Below are positions 51,481 to 60,696 of a stretch of DNA of 64,000 nt, in pieces (within the stretch, counting starts at the first letter, position 1; each line of letters starts with the position of its first letter). The notes under the pieces are model-generated. The model made no database searches and was not told the DNA's origin. It saw only the letters and a list, made by a program, of their open reading frames with translations. A program made the translations under genes and the position numbers. The stretch comes from Photobacterium halotolerans DSM 18316 (GTDB lineage: Bacteria > Pseudomonadota > Gammaproteobacteria > Enterobacterales > Vibrionaceae): NCBI RefSeq assembly GCF_000425165.1, contig NZ_AULG01000015.1:124001-188000 (forward strand), written 5' to 3'.

Positions 51481-52956
51481 TCAGGCGATAACCAGAAAGA
51501 ACACTGCGGTTGCAACAATACCAATCAGTGCATAAGGGATTTGGGTCAGGGCGTGCTGCATAGCGGTACAGCCACTGCCTTGTGCAGACAGTACCGTGGA
51601 GTCACTGAAGAAGCATGAGTGACTGCCGGCCGCCGATGCTGACAACAGGGCGCCGATAGTGATAGAGACCGGCACACCCAGGTGCGCACCCAGCGGGAAT
51701 ACAATCGGCATGGCGACCGCAAACAATCCCCAGGATGAGGCGGTCGCAAAGACCAGCGCGGCCATCACAAGGAAGATGATTGCAGGGAACATCTGTGCCG
51801 ACAGGTAAGGCGAAACAGTTTCGATTACGTACTGTGTCAGGCCCAGCTGGTCATTGACGTTTTTCAGCATGAAACCGGCGATGACGGTTGCCAGAGGCAG
51901 CATCATGATTTTGATACCGTCATAGACAGCCTCAAACATGGTGTTCACCGGCATCAGACGTTGTACGCCGTACAGGAACATGGTGAAAATCATGGCAACG
52001 AAGACGCCGGCCAGCAAATCAATATCGAAATACCAGCTTGCGGCAACCAGCACTATCATTGGCAGGGCAAAGTTCAGCACACCAATGGTTGAGTTTGGAT
52101 GTGCTTTCACATCTTCACCCAGTGCAACGTCAACGCCACCGTCAGGCTGCACCTGGCCATTCTGGGCTCGTTTCTCTGCCGCTTTCATCGCACCCAGATC
52201 AGGGATTTTTCCAGTGGCTACCAGGAACACAACCAGCAGTGTTACCCAGCCGTAGGCCATATAAGGAATCGCATCAATATAGGCACTGATCCCTTTGCCG
52301 GATGCGGCAATGTCGTTATCTTCCAGCAGCGAGCTGAAGAAAATGGCCCAGGTGGAAATAGGCAGCAGGATACACACCGGTGCGGCGGTGGAGTCGACCA
52401 GATAAGCCAGTTTCTCACGAGAGATTTTGTAGCTGTCTGTAATGCGCTTCATCGATGATGAAATCGCAATCGCATTCAGGTAGTCATCAATGAAGACCAG
52501 AATACCCAGCACGAAGGTCAGCACCATTGACTGGCGTTTGCTTTTGACTTTAGTGACCAGAGCTTCACTGAAACTCAGGATACTGCCGCCTTTTTCCAGT
52601 ATGGTGATCAATCCGCCCATTAAGCCGCAGACCAGAATCAGCCAGGCTATGGTTTCATCCATCATCACTGTCATCGACACATCGACGACATTTCCGACGA
52701 TCTGCTGAGGATCTATCATGATCAGGCCGACGATAGCGCCACTGAACAGGGCCTCGACGGTTCGGTGAGTTAACAACGCCACGGCCAGAACGAAAATGGT
52801 CGGTAACAAACTGTACCAGCCATAGGGCGTCCCTGTTTCATGGGTGTTACCAATAATGGCAAAAGTCCCGATGATCCCGGCAATTGCCAGAATAACCGAC
52901 ATGCTCTTCGCATTTGGCTTCTGCGGCGCATCTAATGCAGGTGTTTTCACTGTCAT
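51481..52956 (-). CDS. NhaC-family transporter in the putrescine operon
   Basis: 491 residues with about eleven to twelve membrane helices and the NhaC-type signatures: LILVCGLMGGLITILEKGG, VFIDDYLNAIAI, STAAPVCILLPISTW and a Ser/Gly-rich late helix (SASAAGSHSCFFSDSTVLSA). By family it is called a Na+/H+ antiporter, but NhaC-family members also move organic ions. It follows puuA with a 26-base gap and no terminator, in the place of the E. coli putrescine importer gene puuP (an APC-family carrier). I infer that it may import putrescine or agmatine, or exchange them for GABA or protons. This is not shown by sequence. Confidence 0.88.
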   Translation of the reverse strand: MTVKTPALDAPQKPNAKSMSVILAIAGIIGTFAIIGNTHETGTPYGWYSLLPTIFVLAVALLTHRTVEALFSGAIVGLIMIDPQQIVGNVVDVSMTVMMDETIAWLILVCGLMGGLITILEKGGSILSFSEALVTKVKSKRQSMVLTFVLGILVFIDDYLNAIAISSSMKRITDSYKISREKLAYLVDSTAAPVCILLPISTWAIFFSSLLEDNDIAASGKGISAYIDAIPYMAYGWVTLLVVFLVATGKIPDLGAMKAAEKRAQNGQVQPDGGVDVALGEDVKAHPNSTIGVLNFALPMIVLVAASWYFDIDLLAGVFVAMIFTMFLYGVQRLMPVNTMFEAVYDGIKIMMLPLATVIAGFMLKNVNDQLGLTQYVIETVSPYLSAQMFPAIIFLVMAALVFATASSWGLFAVAMPIVFPLGAHLGVPVSITIGALLSASAAGSHSCFFSDSTVLSAQGSGCTAMQHALTQIPYALIGIVATAVFFLVIA

Positions 52957-52982
52957 ACAAGAATTCCTTTCCTATCTTTCAG

Positions 52983-54329
52983 TTACGCTGAATGAAGCAT
53001 CCACTCAATTTCCAGTGGCGTGACGGCTTTTTCAAAATCCGCCAGTTCACGTTGCTTGCATGCTAGATAAAGCGAGATAAATGATTGCGGTAGGTACATC
53101 GACATTAGCTCGCTTGATGCAAGCTTTATTAGTGCGTCCGGCATGCGAAGAGGTAACTCTACCGCATTGTCGGCCAGTTGTGGCGGGCATTGCTCAAAAG
53201 TAAAACGTTCGCTGGCAAGCAAGCCAGCCAAGAGTACTGAAGCAAGCACATACGGGTTGACATCTGCTCCAGCGATACGATGTTCAATACGGCGGTTGTG
53301 GCTGTCACTCATTGGGATTCTGAGTGCAACCCCGCGGTGGTTTTCTCCCCAGTTGGCATGGGTGGGTGTGTACATAGAAGCCGAGAAGCGGCGGTATGAA
53401 TTCACGTTCGGGCAAAGCAGTGCCATGGAATCCGGCATCATGGCCAGCATGGCGGCCAGCGTTTGGTAATAGAAGGGGCTGGCTTCGCCTTCCTGATCGG
53501 AAAACAGGTTTCTGCCGTCTTTATCTACCACGCTCAGATGCATGTGTTTGCCGTTACCGGCTTCGTCAGCATAAGGTTTGGCCATGAAAGTGACATCGAA
53601 ATCATGGGCCTGAGCAACCTGGCGAATCAACCGCTTCGCCAGAATGACCTGATCGCAGGCATTAACAACATCTTGCTGGTGGTTAAAATTGATCTCGAAC
53701 TGGCCTGGTGCCGATTCCGACAGTGCGCCAGAGGTATTGAGTCCCTGTGCAACCGCAGCGTCATTGAGATCACGTAAAAACGCGGAATAATCATCAAGAT
53801 TCTCTACGTTGTACACGTCTGAACGGTACTCTCTGTCATGGTGGATGGGGTTGAGAGGCGGCTGGATAGCGCCCTTAACCCCGCGGTTTTTATCCAGCAG
53901 ATAAAACTCAAGCTCAATGGCGACAACCGGGAACTGTTCGCGCCGGTGAAGCTGCTCAAGCAGGTTCACCAGAACAGAGCGTATGCAAAGGTCTGTCGGC
54001 TGGCTGCCCGACTCATCCATCATGGTCAGCATGACCTGGCCGACTTCAGGATTAAAGGTGGTGGTCAGTGTGCCCGGTACCGGGTAACAGATATGGTCTG
54101 GTTCACCCAGTGCCTCGCCGAGTCCCGCTTCTTCAACCACATTCCCTTCAATGCTCAGCGAGATAGTAGAGAGAGGTAAGTAAACGCCTTTCTCAATTTT
54201 TTCAACCGCTTCGACTGGAATACGTTTGCCTCTCGGGGTGGCGTTGATGTCGGTAAAGAGCAAATCAACGAACCTGATCTCGGGCCACTTTTGTTTAAAA
54301 TTTTTAACTTCTTCTTTAAATCCGTTCAT
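52983..54329 (-). CDS. puuA: Gamma-glutamylputrescine synthetase
   Basis: 448 residues of the glutamine-synthetase fold. The beta-grasp domain (about 1-115) and catalytic domain show VVAIELEFYLLDK (metal Glu), GALSESAPGQFEINF, AGNGKHMHLSV and the NRRIEHRIAGADVNPY stretch. It joins glutamate to putrescine with ATP, the first step of the Puu route. It is divergent from puuD across about 200 bases that hold two PuuR-type operators, and cotranscribed with the NhaC-type transporter. Confidence 0.94.
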   Translation of the reverse strand: MNGFKEEVKNFKQKWPEIRFVDLLFTDINATPRGKRIPVEAVEKIEKGVYLPLSTISLSIEGNVVEEAGLGEALGEPDHICYPVPGTLTTTFNPEVGQVMLTMMDESGSQPTDLCIRSVLVNLLEQLHRREQFPVVAIELEFYLLDKNRGVKGAIQPPLNPIHHDREYRSDVYNVENLDDYSAFLRDLNDAAVAQGLNTSGALSESAPGQFEINFNHQQDVVNACDQVILAKRLIRQVAQAHDFDVTFMAKPYADEAGNGKHMHLSVVDKDGRNLFSDQEGEASPFYYQTLAAMLAMMPDSMALLCPNVNSYRRFSASMYTPTHANWGENHRGVALRIPMSDSHNRRIEHRIAGADVNPYVLASVLLAGLLASERFTFEQCPPQLADNAVELPLRMPDALIKLASSELMSMYLPQSFISLYLACKQRELADFEKAVTPLEIEWMLHSA

Positions 54330-54410
54330 TCACGAAACACCTCGTGTGGATACATCCTGTAACTTATATTTAACAGATGAACGCCAAATGGCAATAATTG
54401 TGTTCAGAAT

Positions 54411-54426
54411 GTTCGAAATATCGAAC
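54411..54426. promoter_or_regulatory. PuuR operator candidate 1 (puuA side)
   Basis: GTTCGA-AATA-TCGAAC, a perfect 16-bp inverted repeat 82 bases upstream of the puuA start. The same pattern recurs 85 bases away next to puuD. The puuR gene in the adjacent operon is the probable regulator. Confidence 0.8.
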
Positions 54427-54495
54427 GTTGATCAAATTTTAGTAACATTTTTGTAAATTGCAGGTTGATTTCCCTTAGTGCTCTAAGCTAGGTTT

Positions 54496-54511
54496 GTTCA
54501 ATAAATCGAAC
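54496..54511. promoter_or_regulatory. PuuR operator candidate 2 (puuD side)
   Basis: GTTCAA-TAAA-TCGAAC, matching operator 1 at all but one arm position, 19 bases before the puuD start codon and thus over the promoter/leader. The two sites are 85 bases centre to centre, about eight helical turns, so a looped repressor complex is possible. Confidence 0.8.
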
Positions 54512-54530
54512 ACTGATGGCAGGAGAGACC

Positions 54531-55295
54531 ATGATGAACTCAACAAAAGCTGGACCGGTAATTGGCGTTGTATGCTGCAAAAAATCACTGGAAGGCTATG
54601 GCATTCAAAGTGTTAATGAGTTCTATCTCCATGCGATCAAGCAGTTTGGTGCCAACCCGGTTCTGTTTCCGTCGGGCTCTACGGCTGAGGAAATTAAGCA
54701 ACTGATTGGATTGGTCGACGGTGTGCTGCTGACCGGCAGTCATTCAAACGTTGCGCCGGCCCGTTACGGTGCAGAACATGATGAACCGAAAAAAGATGAA
54801 GGCCGTGATGCCTTGTCATTTGCACTGATAGACACCTGTATCAAAGAGAACGTGCCGATTCTCGGTATCTGCCGCGGATTTCAGGAGATGAATGTTGCGC
54901 TTGGCGGATCATTGCACCCGAAAGTGCATGAAGTGGAAGGCTTTAACGACCACAGGGAAAGCCCGCTCAATGACATGATCATCAAGTATTCACCGGCTCA
55001 TCCGGTAAATATTTCTGACAACGGCACCTTTGCCGACTGGCTGGCGCCACTGGACAACATTGAAGTGAACTCTCTGCACGGCCAGGGTGTGAATCAATTG
55101 GCGCCGGGTCTTACTGTGGAAGCGGTTGCACCGGATGGTTTGATTGAAGCCTTTAGTTTACAGGCGCATCCATTCTTTATTGGTGTGCAGTGGCACCCAG
55201 AATGGCAAGCGACTGAAAACCATTTTTCACGAATTTTGTTTGATCAGTTTATGATATCGGCTTCAAAACGAAGGAGCCTCCATGATGGAAACTGA
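54531..55295 (+). CDS. puuD: Gamma-glutamyl-GABA hydrolase
   Basis: 254 residues of the class I glutamine-amidotransferase-like fold. The nucleophile is Cys114 in ILGICRGFQEM, as in E. coli PuuD, and the His/Glu pair is in GVQWHPEW; WVNSLHGQG-type sequence (VNSLHGQGVNQLAPG) is also conserved. The start at 54531 is preferred, with AGGAG five bases upstream, over an ATG at 54516. It releases GABA and glutamate from gamma-glutamyl-GABA. First gene of the rightward catabolic operon; overlaps puuR by 14 bases. Confidence 0.94.
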   Translation: MMNSTKAGPVIGVVCCKKSLEGYGIQSVNEFYLHAIKQFGANPVLFPSGSTAEEIKQLIGLVDGVLLTGSHSNVAPARYGAEHDEPKKDEGRDALSFALIDTCIKENVPILGICRGFQEMNVALGGSLHPKVHEVEGFNDHRESPLNDMIIKYSPAHPVNISDNGTFADWLAPLDNIEVNSLHGQGVNQLAPGLTVEAVAPDGLIEAFSLQAHPFFIGVQWHPEWQATENHFSRILFDQFMISASKRRSLHDGN

Positions 55296-55839
55296 CTCAA
55301 TTGGTAAAAAAATCGCACAGCTAAGAAAAGAATACAAATTGTCTCAGCGTGAACTGGCAGAAAAAGCTGACATTACCCACAGCGCTATCTCATCAATCGA
55401 GAACAGCAAGGTGAGTCCGTCGGTCAGTTCATTACACAAGATAGTGAAAGTGTTCGATATGTCCTTGTCTGAGTTTTTTACACAAGATCAGGCATTTGAT
55501 GAGCGTCCGGTGGTGATTAAACCTGATCAGCTGATTGAAATGGGCAACGAACAGGTCTCAATGAAACTGGTCTGCGACGGTCGCAAAGACAGGCAAATGG
55601 GCTTTCTGATTGAGGTATATCAGCCTCATTCGAGCACAGGACTGATTAGCATTAAACACGAAGGTGAGGAAAGCGGAACGGTACTGGAAGGTGAAATAGA
55701 ACTGGCGCTGGGTGACAAAACCTATGTCATCGGCGAAGGCGAAAGTTACCTGTTTGATACCAGTATTCCTCACAAGTTTACCAACAGAACGGACAAACTT
55801 TGCCGGATTGTCAGCGCACATACCCCGGCAAGTTTCTGA
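55282..55839 (+). CDS. puuR: PuuR transcriptional repressor
   Basis: 185 residues: an HTH_XRE domain (about 8-66, LRKEYKLSQRELAEKADITH...SSIENSKVSPSV) and a C-terminal cupin domain (about 108-180, HEGEESGTVLEGEIELALGD) that binds the inducer. In E. coli PuuR represses the puu genes and is released by putrescine. It starts inside the end of puuD behind AAGGAG. The two GTTCRA-N4-TCGAAC sites upstream are its likely operators. Confidence 0.93.
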   Translation: MMETDSIGKKIAQLRKEYKLSQRELAEKADITHSAISSIENSKVSPSVSSLHKIVKVFDMSLSEFFTQDQAFDERPVVIKPDQLIEMGNEQVSMKLVCDGRKDRQMGFLIEVYQPHSSTGLISIKHEGEESGTVLEGEIELALGDKTYVIGEGESYLFDTSIPHKFTNRTDKLCRIVSAHTPASF

Positions 55840-55863
55840 CGTCCACACCCAAAAGGAAGGCGT

Positions 55864-57351
55864 ATGAACACTCAACAGCAATGGACAGCACTAAAACAGC
55901 AGATAGACATTGAAGCCAGGGCATTCATTCACGGTGAGTACCAGCATGCCCAGAGTGGTAACACCTTTGCGGTGATCAACCCGGCGACAGACGAGCATCT
56001 TGCTGATGTTGCCCGCTGTGACGCAAAGGATGCAGCAATTGCTGTTGAGATGGCCAGAAGTGCCTTTAACCGCGGAGACTGGCAGGATCAGAGTCCGGCA
56101 CAGAGAAAAGCGGTGTTACTGGCGTTCGCCGACCTGATCGATCAGGATCGGGAAACCCTGGCCCTGCTGGAAACCCTGGATACCGGTAAACCTATCAGTC
56201 ACAGTTTCAGTACTGATATTCCCGGCGCTGCCGCGGCTATTCGCTGGTACGCCGAAGCAATTGATAAAACCTATGGCGAAGTGGCGCCCACTGAAGTCAA
56301 TGTGCATGCCTATATCACGCATCAGCCCATTGGCGTCGTTGCTGCCATAGTGCCCTGGAACTTTCCGCTCTGGCTCGCGTGCTGGAAATTAGGGCCAGCA
56401 CTGGCGGCCGGAAACAGCGTGATTCTCAAGCCCTCTGAAAAATCACCGTTAACCGCCATTCATCTTGGCAAACTGGCCAAACAAGCCGGTATTCCTGATG
56501 GCGTGTTCCAGGTATTGCCGGGATTCGGCCATGAAGTAGGCGATGCCCTAGCGCGCCATGAAGATGTGGATTGTATAACCTTCACCGGTTCAACCCGGGT
56601 AGCCCGCCAACTGATGGTGTGTTCGGGTGAATCCAATATGAAGCGTGTCTGGGCCGAAGCGGGCGGTAAAAATGCCAATATCGTGTTCGCCGATTACAAG
56701 AATCTGGATAAAGCAGCGGCGGAAACCGCAGCGGGCTGTTTCTATAACCAGGGCGAAGTATGCGTGGCGGCAACCCGGTTGCTGGTACATGAAAGCATCA
56801 AAGATGCGTTTGTCGCCAAAGTCATTGCGGCATCAAACGCCTTTACCCCGAAAGATCCGCTCGATCCTGCTTCGTCGATGGGCGCACTGATCGATCAGGA
56901 GCACAAAGCCAAAGTGCTGGACTATGTCGCCAAAGGACAAGCGGCCGGTGCCAAAGTGCTGTGCGGCGGTGATGTTGCAGGGCAAGGCGCCTTTGTTGCC
57001 CCCGTGGTGTTAGGTGATGTCAGCAATGACATGGCTGTTGCCCGTGAAGAAATTTTTGGTCCTGTGTTGTGCGTGATCCCGTTCAGCACAGAAGAAGAAG
57101 CGATTGCGATCGCCAACGATTCCCCCTACGGGCTGGGTGCCGCGCTATGGACGTCCGATCTGGACCGTGCGCACCGGGTCGCCCGTCAGCTTCAGGCAGG
57201 CTCGGTCTGGATTAATAACTACAACGAAGGTGACATGACAGTTCCGTTTGGCGGCTTTAAACAAAGCGGCAATGGTCGGGATAAATCACTGCATGCCCTG
57301 GAGAAGTTCACAGAGGTGAAAACCACTTGGCTTCGTCTTGAGTCGTACTAA
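55864..57351 (+). CDS. puuC: Gamma-glutamyl-gamma-aminobutyraldehyde dehydrogenase
   Basis: 495 residues of the aldehyde dehydrogenase family, with VPWNFPLWLACWKLGPALAA, the catalytic Glu265 in WAEAGGKNAN, the FTGSTRVA nucleotide loop and the nucleophile Cys300 in GEVCVAATR. It oxidises the aldehyde made by PuuB with NAD(P)+. AAGGAAGG lies before the ATG, 24 bases after puuR; puuB follows after 12 bases. Confidence 0.94.
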   Translation: MNTQQQWTALKQQIDIEARAFIHGEYQHAQSGNTFAVINPATDEHLADVARCDAKDAAIAVEMARSAFNRGDWQDQSPAQRKAVLLAFADLIDQDRETLALLETLDTGKPISHSFSTDIPGAAAAIRWYAEAIDKTYGEVAPTEVNVHAYITHQPIGVVAAIVPWNFPLWLACWKLGPALAAGNSVILKPSEKSPLTAIHLGKLAKQAGIPDGVFQVLPGFGHEVGDALARHEDVDCITFTGSTRVARQLMVCSGESNMKRVWAEAGGKNANIVFADYKNLDKAAAETAAGCFYNQGEVCVAATRLLVHESIKDAFVAKVIAASNAFTPKDPLDPASSMGALIDQEHKAKVLDYVAKGQAAGAKVLCGGDVAGQGAFVAPVVLGDVSNDMAVAREEIFGPVLCVIPFSTEEEAIAIANDSPYGLGAALWTSDLDRAHRVARQLQAGSVWINNYNEGDMTVPFGGFKQSGNGRDKSLHALEKFTEVKTTWLRLESY

Positions 57352-57363
57352 AAGGAGTTTACT

Positions 57364-58641
57364 GTGATTAATCATACCGGTTCTTTCTACGCCGCTACGG
57401 CGAACTATACGCGAGAGTTTCCAACCCTGACCGATAACATCGAGTGCGATGTGTGTATCGTGGGGGCGGGTTTCAGCGGTCTGTCATCGGCGCTGCACCT
57501 GGCGAAAAAAGGCTTTAAAGTGGTGGTCCTCGAAAGTGCCAAAGTGGGCTTTGGCGCGACGGGCCGTAACGGCGGCCAAATCGTTAACAGCTACAGCCGC
57601 GATGTTGATGTCATCGAGAAGCGTTATGACAAAAAGACCTCAGACGCACTGTGCAGCATGATTTTTGAAGGTGGCGACATTATTCGCGGCCTGATTGAAG
57701 AGTTTAACATTGACTGTGATCACCGCCAGGGTGGCCTGTTTACTGCGGTGAACAACAAACAGTTTGAAGGGCTGAAACACCATAAAGCCAACTGGGAGCG
57801 CTACGGCAATAAAGAGCTGACACTGCTCGATAAAGCTGAGCTGCAAACTATGGTGGGCACTGACGTTTACGAAGGCGGTTTGCTGGACATGCGTGGCGGC
57901 CATATTCATTCACTGAACCTGGCGCTGGGCGAAGCCGAAGCCATTATTCAGATGGGCGGACAGATTTTTGAACAGTCAGCCGTTACCCGGATTGAAAAAG
58001 GCACCAAACCTGTTGCTCACACCAGCCAGGGCTCGGTCAAAGCGCAATATATGGTACTGGCCGGCAATGCTTATCTGGGTGGCCTGGCGCCAAACATCAG
58101 CAATAAAGCCATTCCATGCGGCACACAGGTGGTGACGACAGAACCACTGTCAGATGCACTGTGCGATGAGCTGCTGCCGCAACGTTACTGCGTAGAAGAC
58201 TGCAACTACCTGCTGGATTACTTCCGCATTACCGGTGACAACCGGATGCTGTTTGGCGGCGGTGTGGTGTACGGCGCACGTGATCCGGCCAACGTAGAGA
58301 AACTGATCCGTCCGAAGATGGAGAAAGTCTTCCCTCAGCTAAAAGGCGTGAAACTGGATTTTGCCTGGACCGGTAACTTCCTGCTGACCTATTCACGTAT
58401 GCCGCAATTTGGCAGTTTTGCTGACAACATTTACTACCTGCAAGGATACAGCGGCCATGGCATTACCTGTACGCATCTTGCCGGCAAACTGCTGGCTGAA
58501 GCGCTGACCGGACATGCTGAGCGTTTTGATGCATTTGCGTCTCTGCGTCATTACGCCTTCCCGGGCGGACGCCATTTCCAGGTGCCGTTTACGGCGCTTG
58601 GGGCCGCTTACTACAACTTACGCGACAAGCTCGCTATCTAA
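57364..58641 (+). CDS. puuB: Gamma-glutamylputrescine oxidase
   Basis: 425 residues of the DAO-type flavoprotein family. The FAD motif IVGAGFSGLSSAL lies at 32-44, then ATGRNGGQIVNSYSRD and the C-terminal YLQGYSGHGI box, all typical of PuuB/OrdL. It begins at a GTG or the adjacent position with AAGGAG upstream. It oxidises gamma-glutamylputrescine with O2 to the aldehyde, H2O2 and ammonia. Its place in the operon between puuC and aguB fits this. Confidence 0.93.
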   Translation: MINHTGSFYAATANYTREFPTLTDNIECDVCIVGAGFSGLSSALHLAKKGFKVVVLESAKVGFGATGRNGGQIVNSYSRDVDVIEKRYDKKTSDALCSMIFEGGDIIRGLIEEFNIDCDHRQGGLFTAVNNKQFEGLKHHKANWERYGNKELTLLDKAELQTMVGTDVYEGGLLDMRGGHIHSLNLALGEAEAIIQMGGQIFEQSAVTRIEKGTKPVAHTSQGSVKAQYMVLAGNAYLGGLAPNISNKAIPCGTQVVTTEPLSDALCDELLPQRYCVEDCNYLLDYFRITGDNRMLFGGGVVYGARDPANVEKLIRPKMEKVFPQLKGVKLDFAWTGNFLLTYSRMPQFGSFADNIYYLQGYSGHGITCTHLAGKLLAEALTGHAERFDAFASLRHYAFPGGRHFQVPFTALGAAYYNLRDKLAI

Positions 58642-58663
58642 GGATCGGAAAAGGAAGAGAACA

Positions 58664-59533
58664 ATGTCAAAGACAGTGACTTTTGCTTCAGTGCAGCTTT
58701 CGATGTCGTGGGATATCGATAATAACCTGAAAAAGATCAGCCAGGCGGTGAAAGAAGCTGCCGACAATGGCGCGAACGTTGTGGTGCTGCAGGAACTCTT
58801 TGCCGCTCCTTACTTCTGTAAAGAACAGGTTGCCAGGTATTTCGATCTGGCAGAAGAAACCGATAACAGCCCGTTAATTGATCACATGAGCCAGCTGGCG
58901 CGTGAATTCAATGTCGTGATTCCGGTGAGTTACTTCGAGCGATCAGGCAACAGCTTTTTTAACTCTCTGGTGATGATCGATGCTGACGGCACTGTGATGG
59001 ACAACTACCGTAAGTCACACATTCCAGATGGTCCGGGTTACAGCGAGAAATACTACTTCAGCCCTGGTGATACCGGCTTCAAAGTCTGGCAAACCCAGTT
59101 CGGCAAGTTTGGGGTAGGGATCTGCTGGGATCAGTGGTTCCCGGAGCTGGCACGTTGTCTGGCGCTGGCGGGTGCAGAAGCGATTTTCTATCCGACTGCC
59201 ATTGGCTCTGAGCCTCAGGATCCGACGCTGGACTCACGCGATCACTGGCAGCGCACCATGCAGGGCCACTCTGCTGCCAACCTGATCCCTGTGATTGCCG
59301 CCAACCGCACCGGCGTGGAAACCGACGATGGCATTGAAACCACCTTCTATGGCTCATCATTTATTACCGATCATACCGGCAAGAAACTGGCCGAAGCGGG
59401 CCGTGATGAAGAAACCATCATTTATGCCAGCATTGATCTGGAAGCGACAGCCAAAGCCCGCTACAGCTGGGGCCTGTTCCGTGACCGTCGCCCGGATCTG
59501 TACGGCCGCATTCATTCACTGACCGGCAAGTAA
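58664..59533 (+). CDS. aguB: N-carbamoylputrescine amidase
   Basis: 289 residues from the ATG at 58664, behind AGGAAGAG; the frame is open for 50 more codons upstream, but those overlap puuB and are not used. Nitrilase-fold triad: Glu44 in VLQELFAAPYFC, Lys117 in YRKSHIPDG and Cys154 in GICWDQWFPE. The EKYYFSPGD and GSEPQDPTLDSRDHW stretches are characteristic of AguB. It turns N-carbamoylputrescine into putrescine, CO2 and ammonia, feeding PuuA. Confidence 0.95.
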   Translation: MSKTVTFASVQLSMSWDIDNNLKKISQAVKEAADNGANVVVLQELFAAPYFCKEQVARYFDLAEETDNSPLIDHMSQLAREFNVVIPVSYFERSGNSFFNSLVMIDADGTVMDNYRKSHIPDGPGYSEKYYFSPGDTGFKVWQTQFGKFGVGICWDQWFPELARCLALAGAEAIFYPTAIGSEPQDPTLDSRDHWQRTMQGHSAANLIPVIAANRTGVETDDGIETTFYGSSFITDHTGKKLAEAGRDEETIIYASIDLEATAKARYSWGLFRDRRPDLYGRIHSLTGK

Positions 59534-59563
59534 TACACACCGATTAAGGAAAGGAAGTCTGCC

Positions 59564-60667
59564 ATGGAACGACAGGGCACCCCTTCAGAGCACGGCTATT
59601 ATTTCCCTGCGGAGTTTGCGCCGCAGGAACAGGTTTGGCTGGCATGGCCGGAGCGGCCTGATAACTGGCGTGATAATGCGAAGCCAGCGCAGCACGCTTT
59701 TACTCAGGTTGCAACGGCCATCAGCCAACATACCAGGGTCTGTGTGGCTGTCAGCCCCAGTCAGTACCTGACGGCAACGCTTATGTTGCCTGAAACGATT
59801 GACGTCGTTGAAATGCCGCTCAATGACGCCTGGATGAGAGACATCGGCCCGACAGTCGTGGTGAACGACAAGGGTGAGCGCCGTGGCATCAGCTGGCAGT
59901 TCAATGCATGGGGCGGAGAGGTGGATGGCCTGTATGCCCCCTGGAATGACGACGATAAGGTGGCGGCGACAATTTGCGAGCACCTCGGGCTGGATTACTA
60001 TCGCGCACCTTTTGTACTGGAAGGGGGAGCGATTCACACTGACGGCGAAGGCACCCTGTACACCACGGAAGAATGTCTGTTGTCTGCCGGACGGAATCCG
60101 CATCTCAGCAAAACAGAGATCGAAGCGTATCTGGCCGATTACCTGTCAGTCAGCAAGGTGATCTGGCTGCCGGATGGCTTGTTTAACGACGAGACCAATG
60201 GCCATGTCGATAATCTGCTGCACGTGATTGCGCCGGGTGAAGTGGTATTAAGCTGGTGTGATGATCCTGAGGATCCGCAGTATGCGATTTCCCGCCGGGC
60301 ACTGGATGTGCTGGAGAACAGCACGGATGCCAAAGACCGGCGCATCAGAGTGCACAAGCTGCCGATCCCGGGTCCGCTATATTTAACACAAGAGGAAGCG
60401 GCCGGTATTGAGCCATCGGGCGGCATGAAACGTGAAGCTGGCGAACGTTTGGGTGGCTCTTATGCCAACTTCCTGATGTGCAATAAAAACGTATTTTTGC
60501 CCTTGCTGGACTCAGCCAGTGATCAGCAAGCCATGTATATACTGCAAGCGGCACTGCCGGATTACCAGATTATTGGTATACCGACCCGGGAAGTGCTGCT
60601 GGGTGGCGGCAATATCCATTGTATTACTCAGCAGATCCCTGACGCACTTGCCTGCAAACAGGGCTGA
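59564..60667 (+). CDS. aguA: Agmatine deiminase
   Basis: 367 residues of the guanidino-group-modifying fold. The family motifs are WMRDIGPTVVVND, FNAWGG, VLEGGAIHTDGEGT, NGHVDN and the C-terminal nucleophile Cys353 in GGGNIHCITQQIP. It converts agmatine to N-carbamoylputrescine and ammonia; AguB acts next. AAGGAAG lies before the ATG; 30 bases after aguB. Confidence 0.96.
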   Translation: MERQGTPSEHGYYFPAEFAPQEQVWLAWPERPDNWRDNAKPAQHAFTQVATAISQHTRVCVAVSPSQYLTATLMLPETIDVVEMPLNDAWMRDIGPTVVVNDKGERRGISWQFNAWGGEVDGLYAPWNDDDKVAATICEHLGLDYYRAPFVLEGGAIHTDGEGTLYTTEECLLSAGRNPHLSKTEIEAYLADYLSVSKVIWLPDGLFNDETNGHVDNLLHVIAPGEVVLSWCDDPEDPQYAISRRALDVLENSTDAKDRRIRVHKLPIPGPLYLTQEEAAGIEPSGGMKREAGERLGGSYANFLMCNKNVFLPLLDSASDQQAMYILQAALPDYQIIGIPTREVLLGGGNIHCITQQIPDALACKQG

Positions 60668-60696
60668 CAGGTCTGGTCAAATGAAAAGGTTTTATT

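Noticed and set aside
58514-58663. Upstream extension of aguB by 50 codons
   Set aside because: It lies inside puuB in another frame; the ATG at 58664 has the ribosome-binding site and the nitrilase start.
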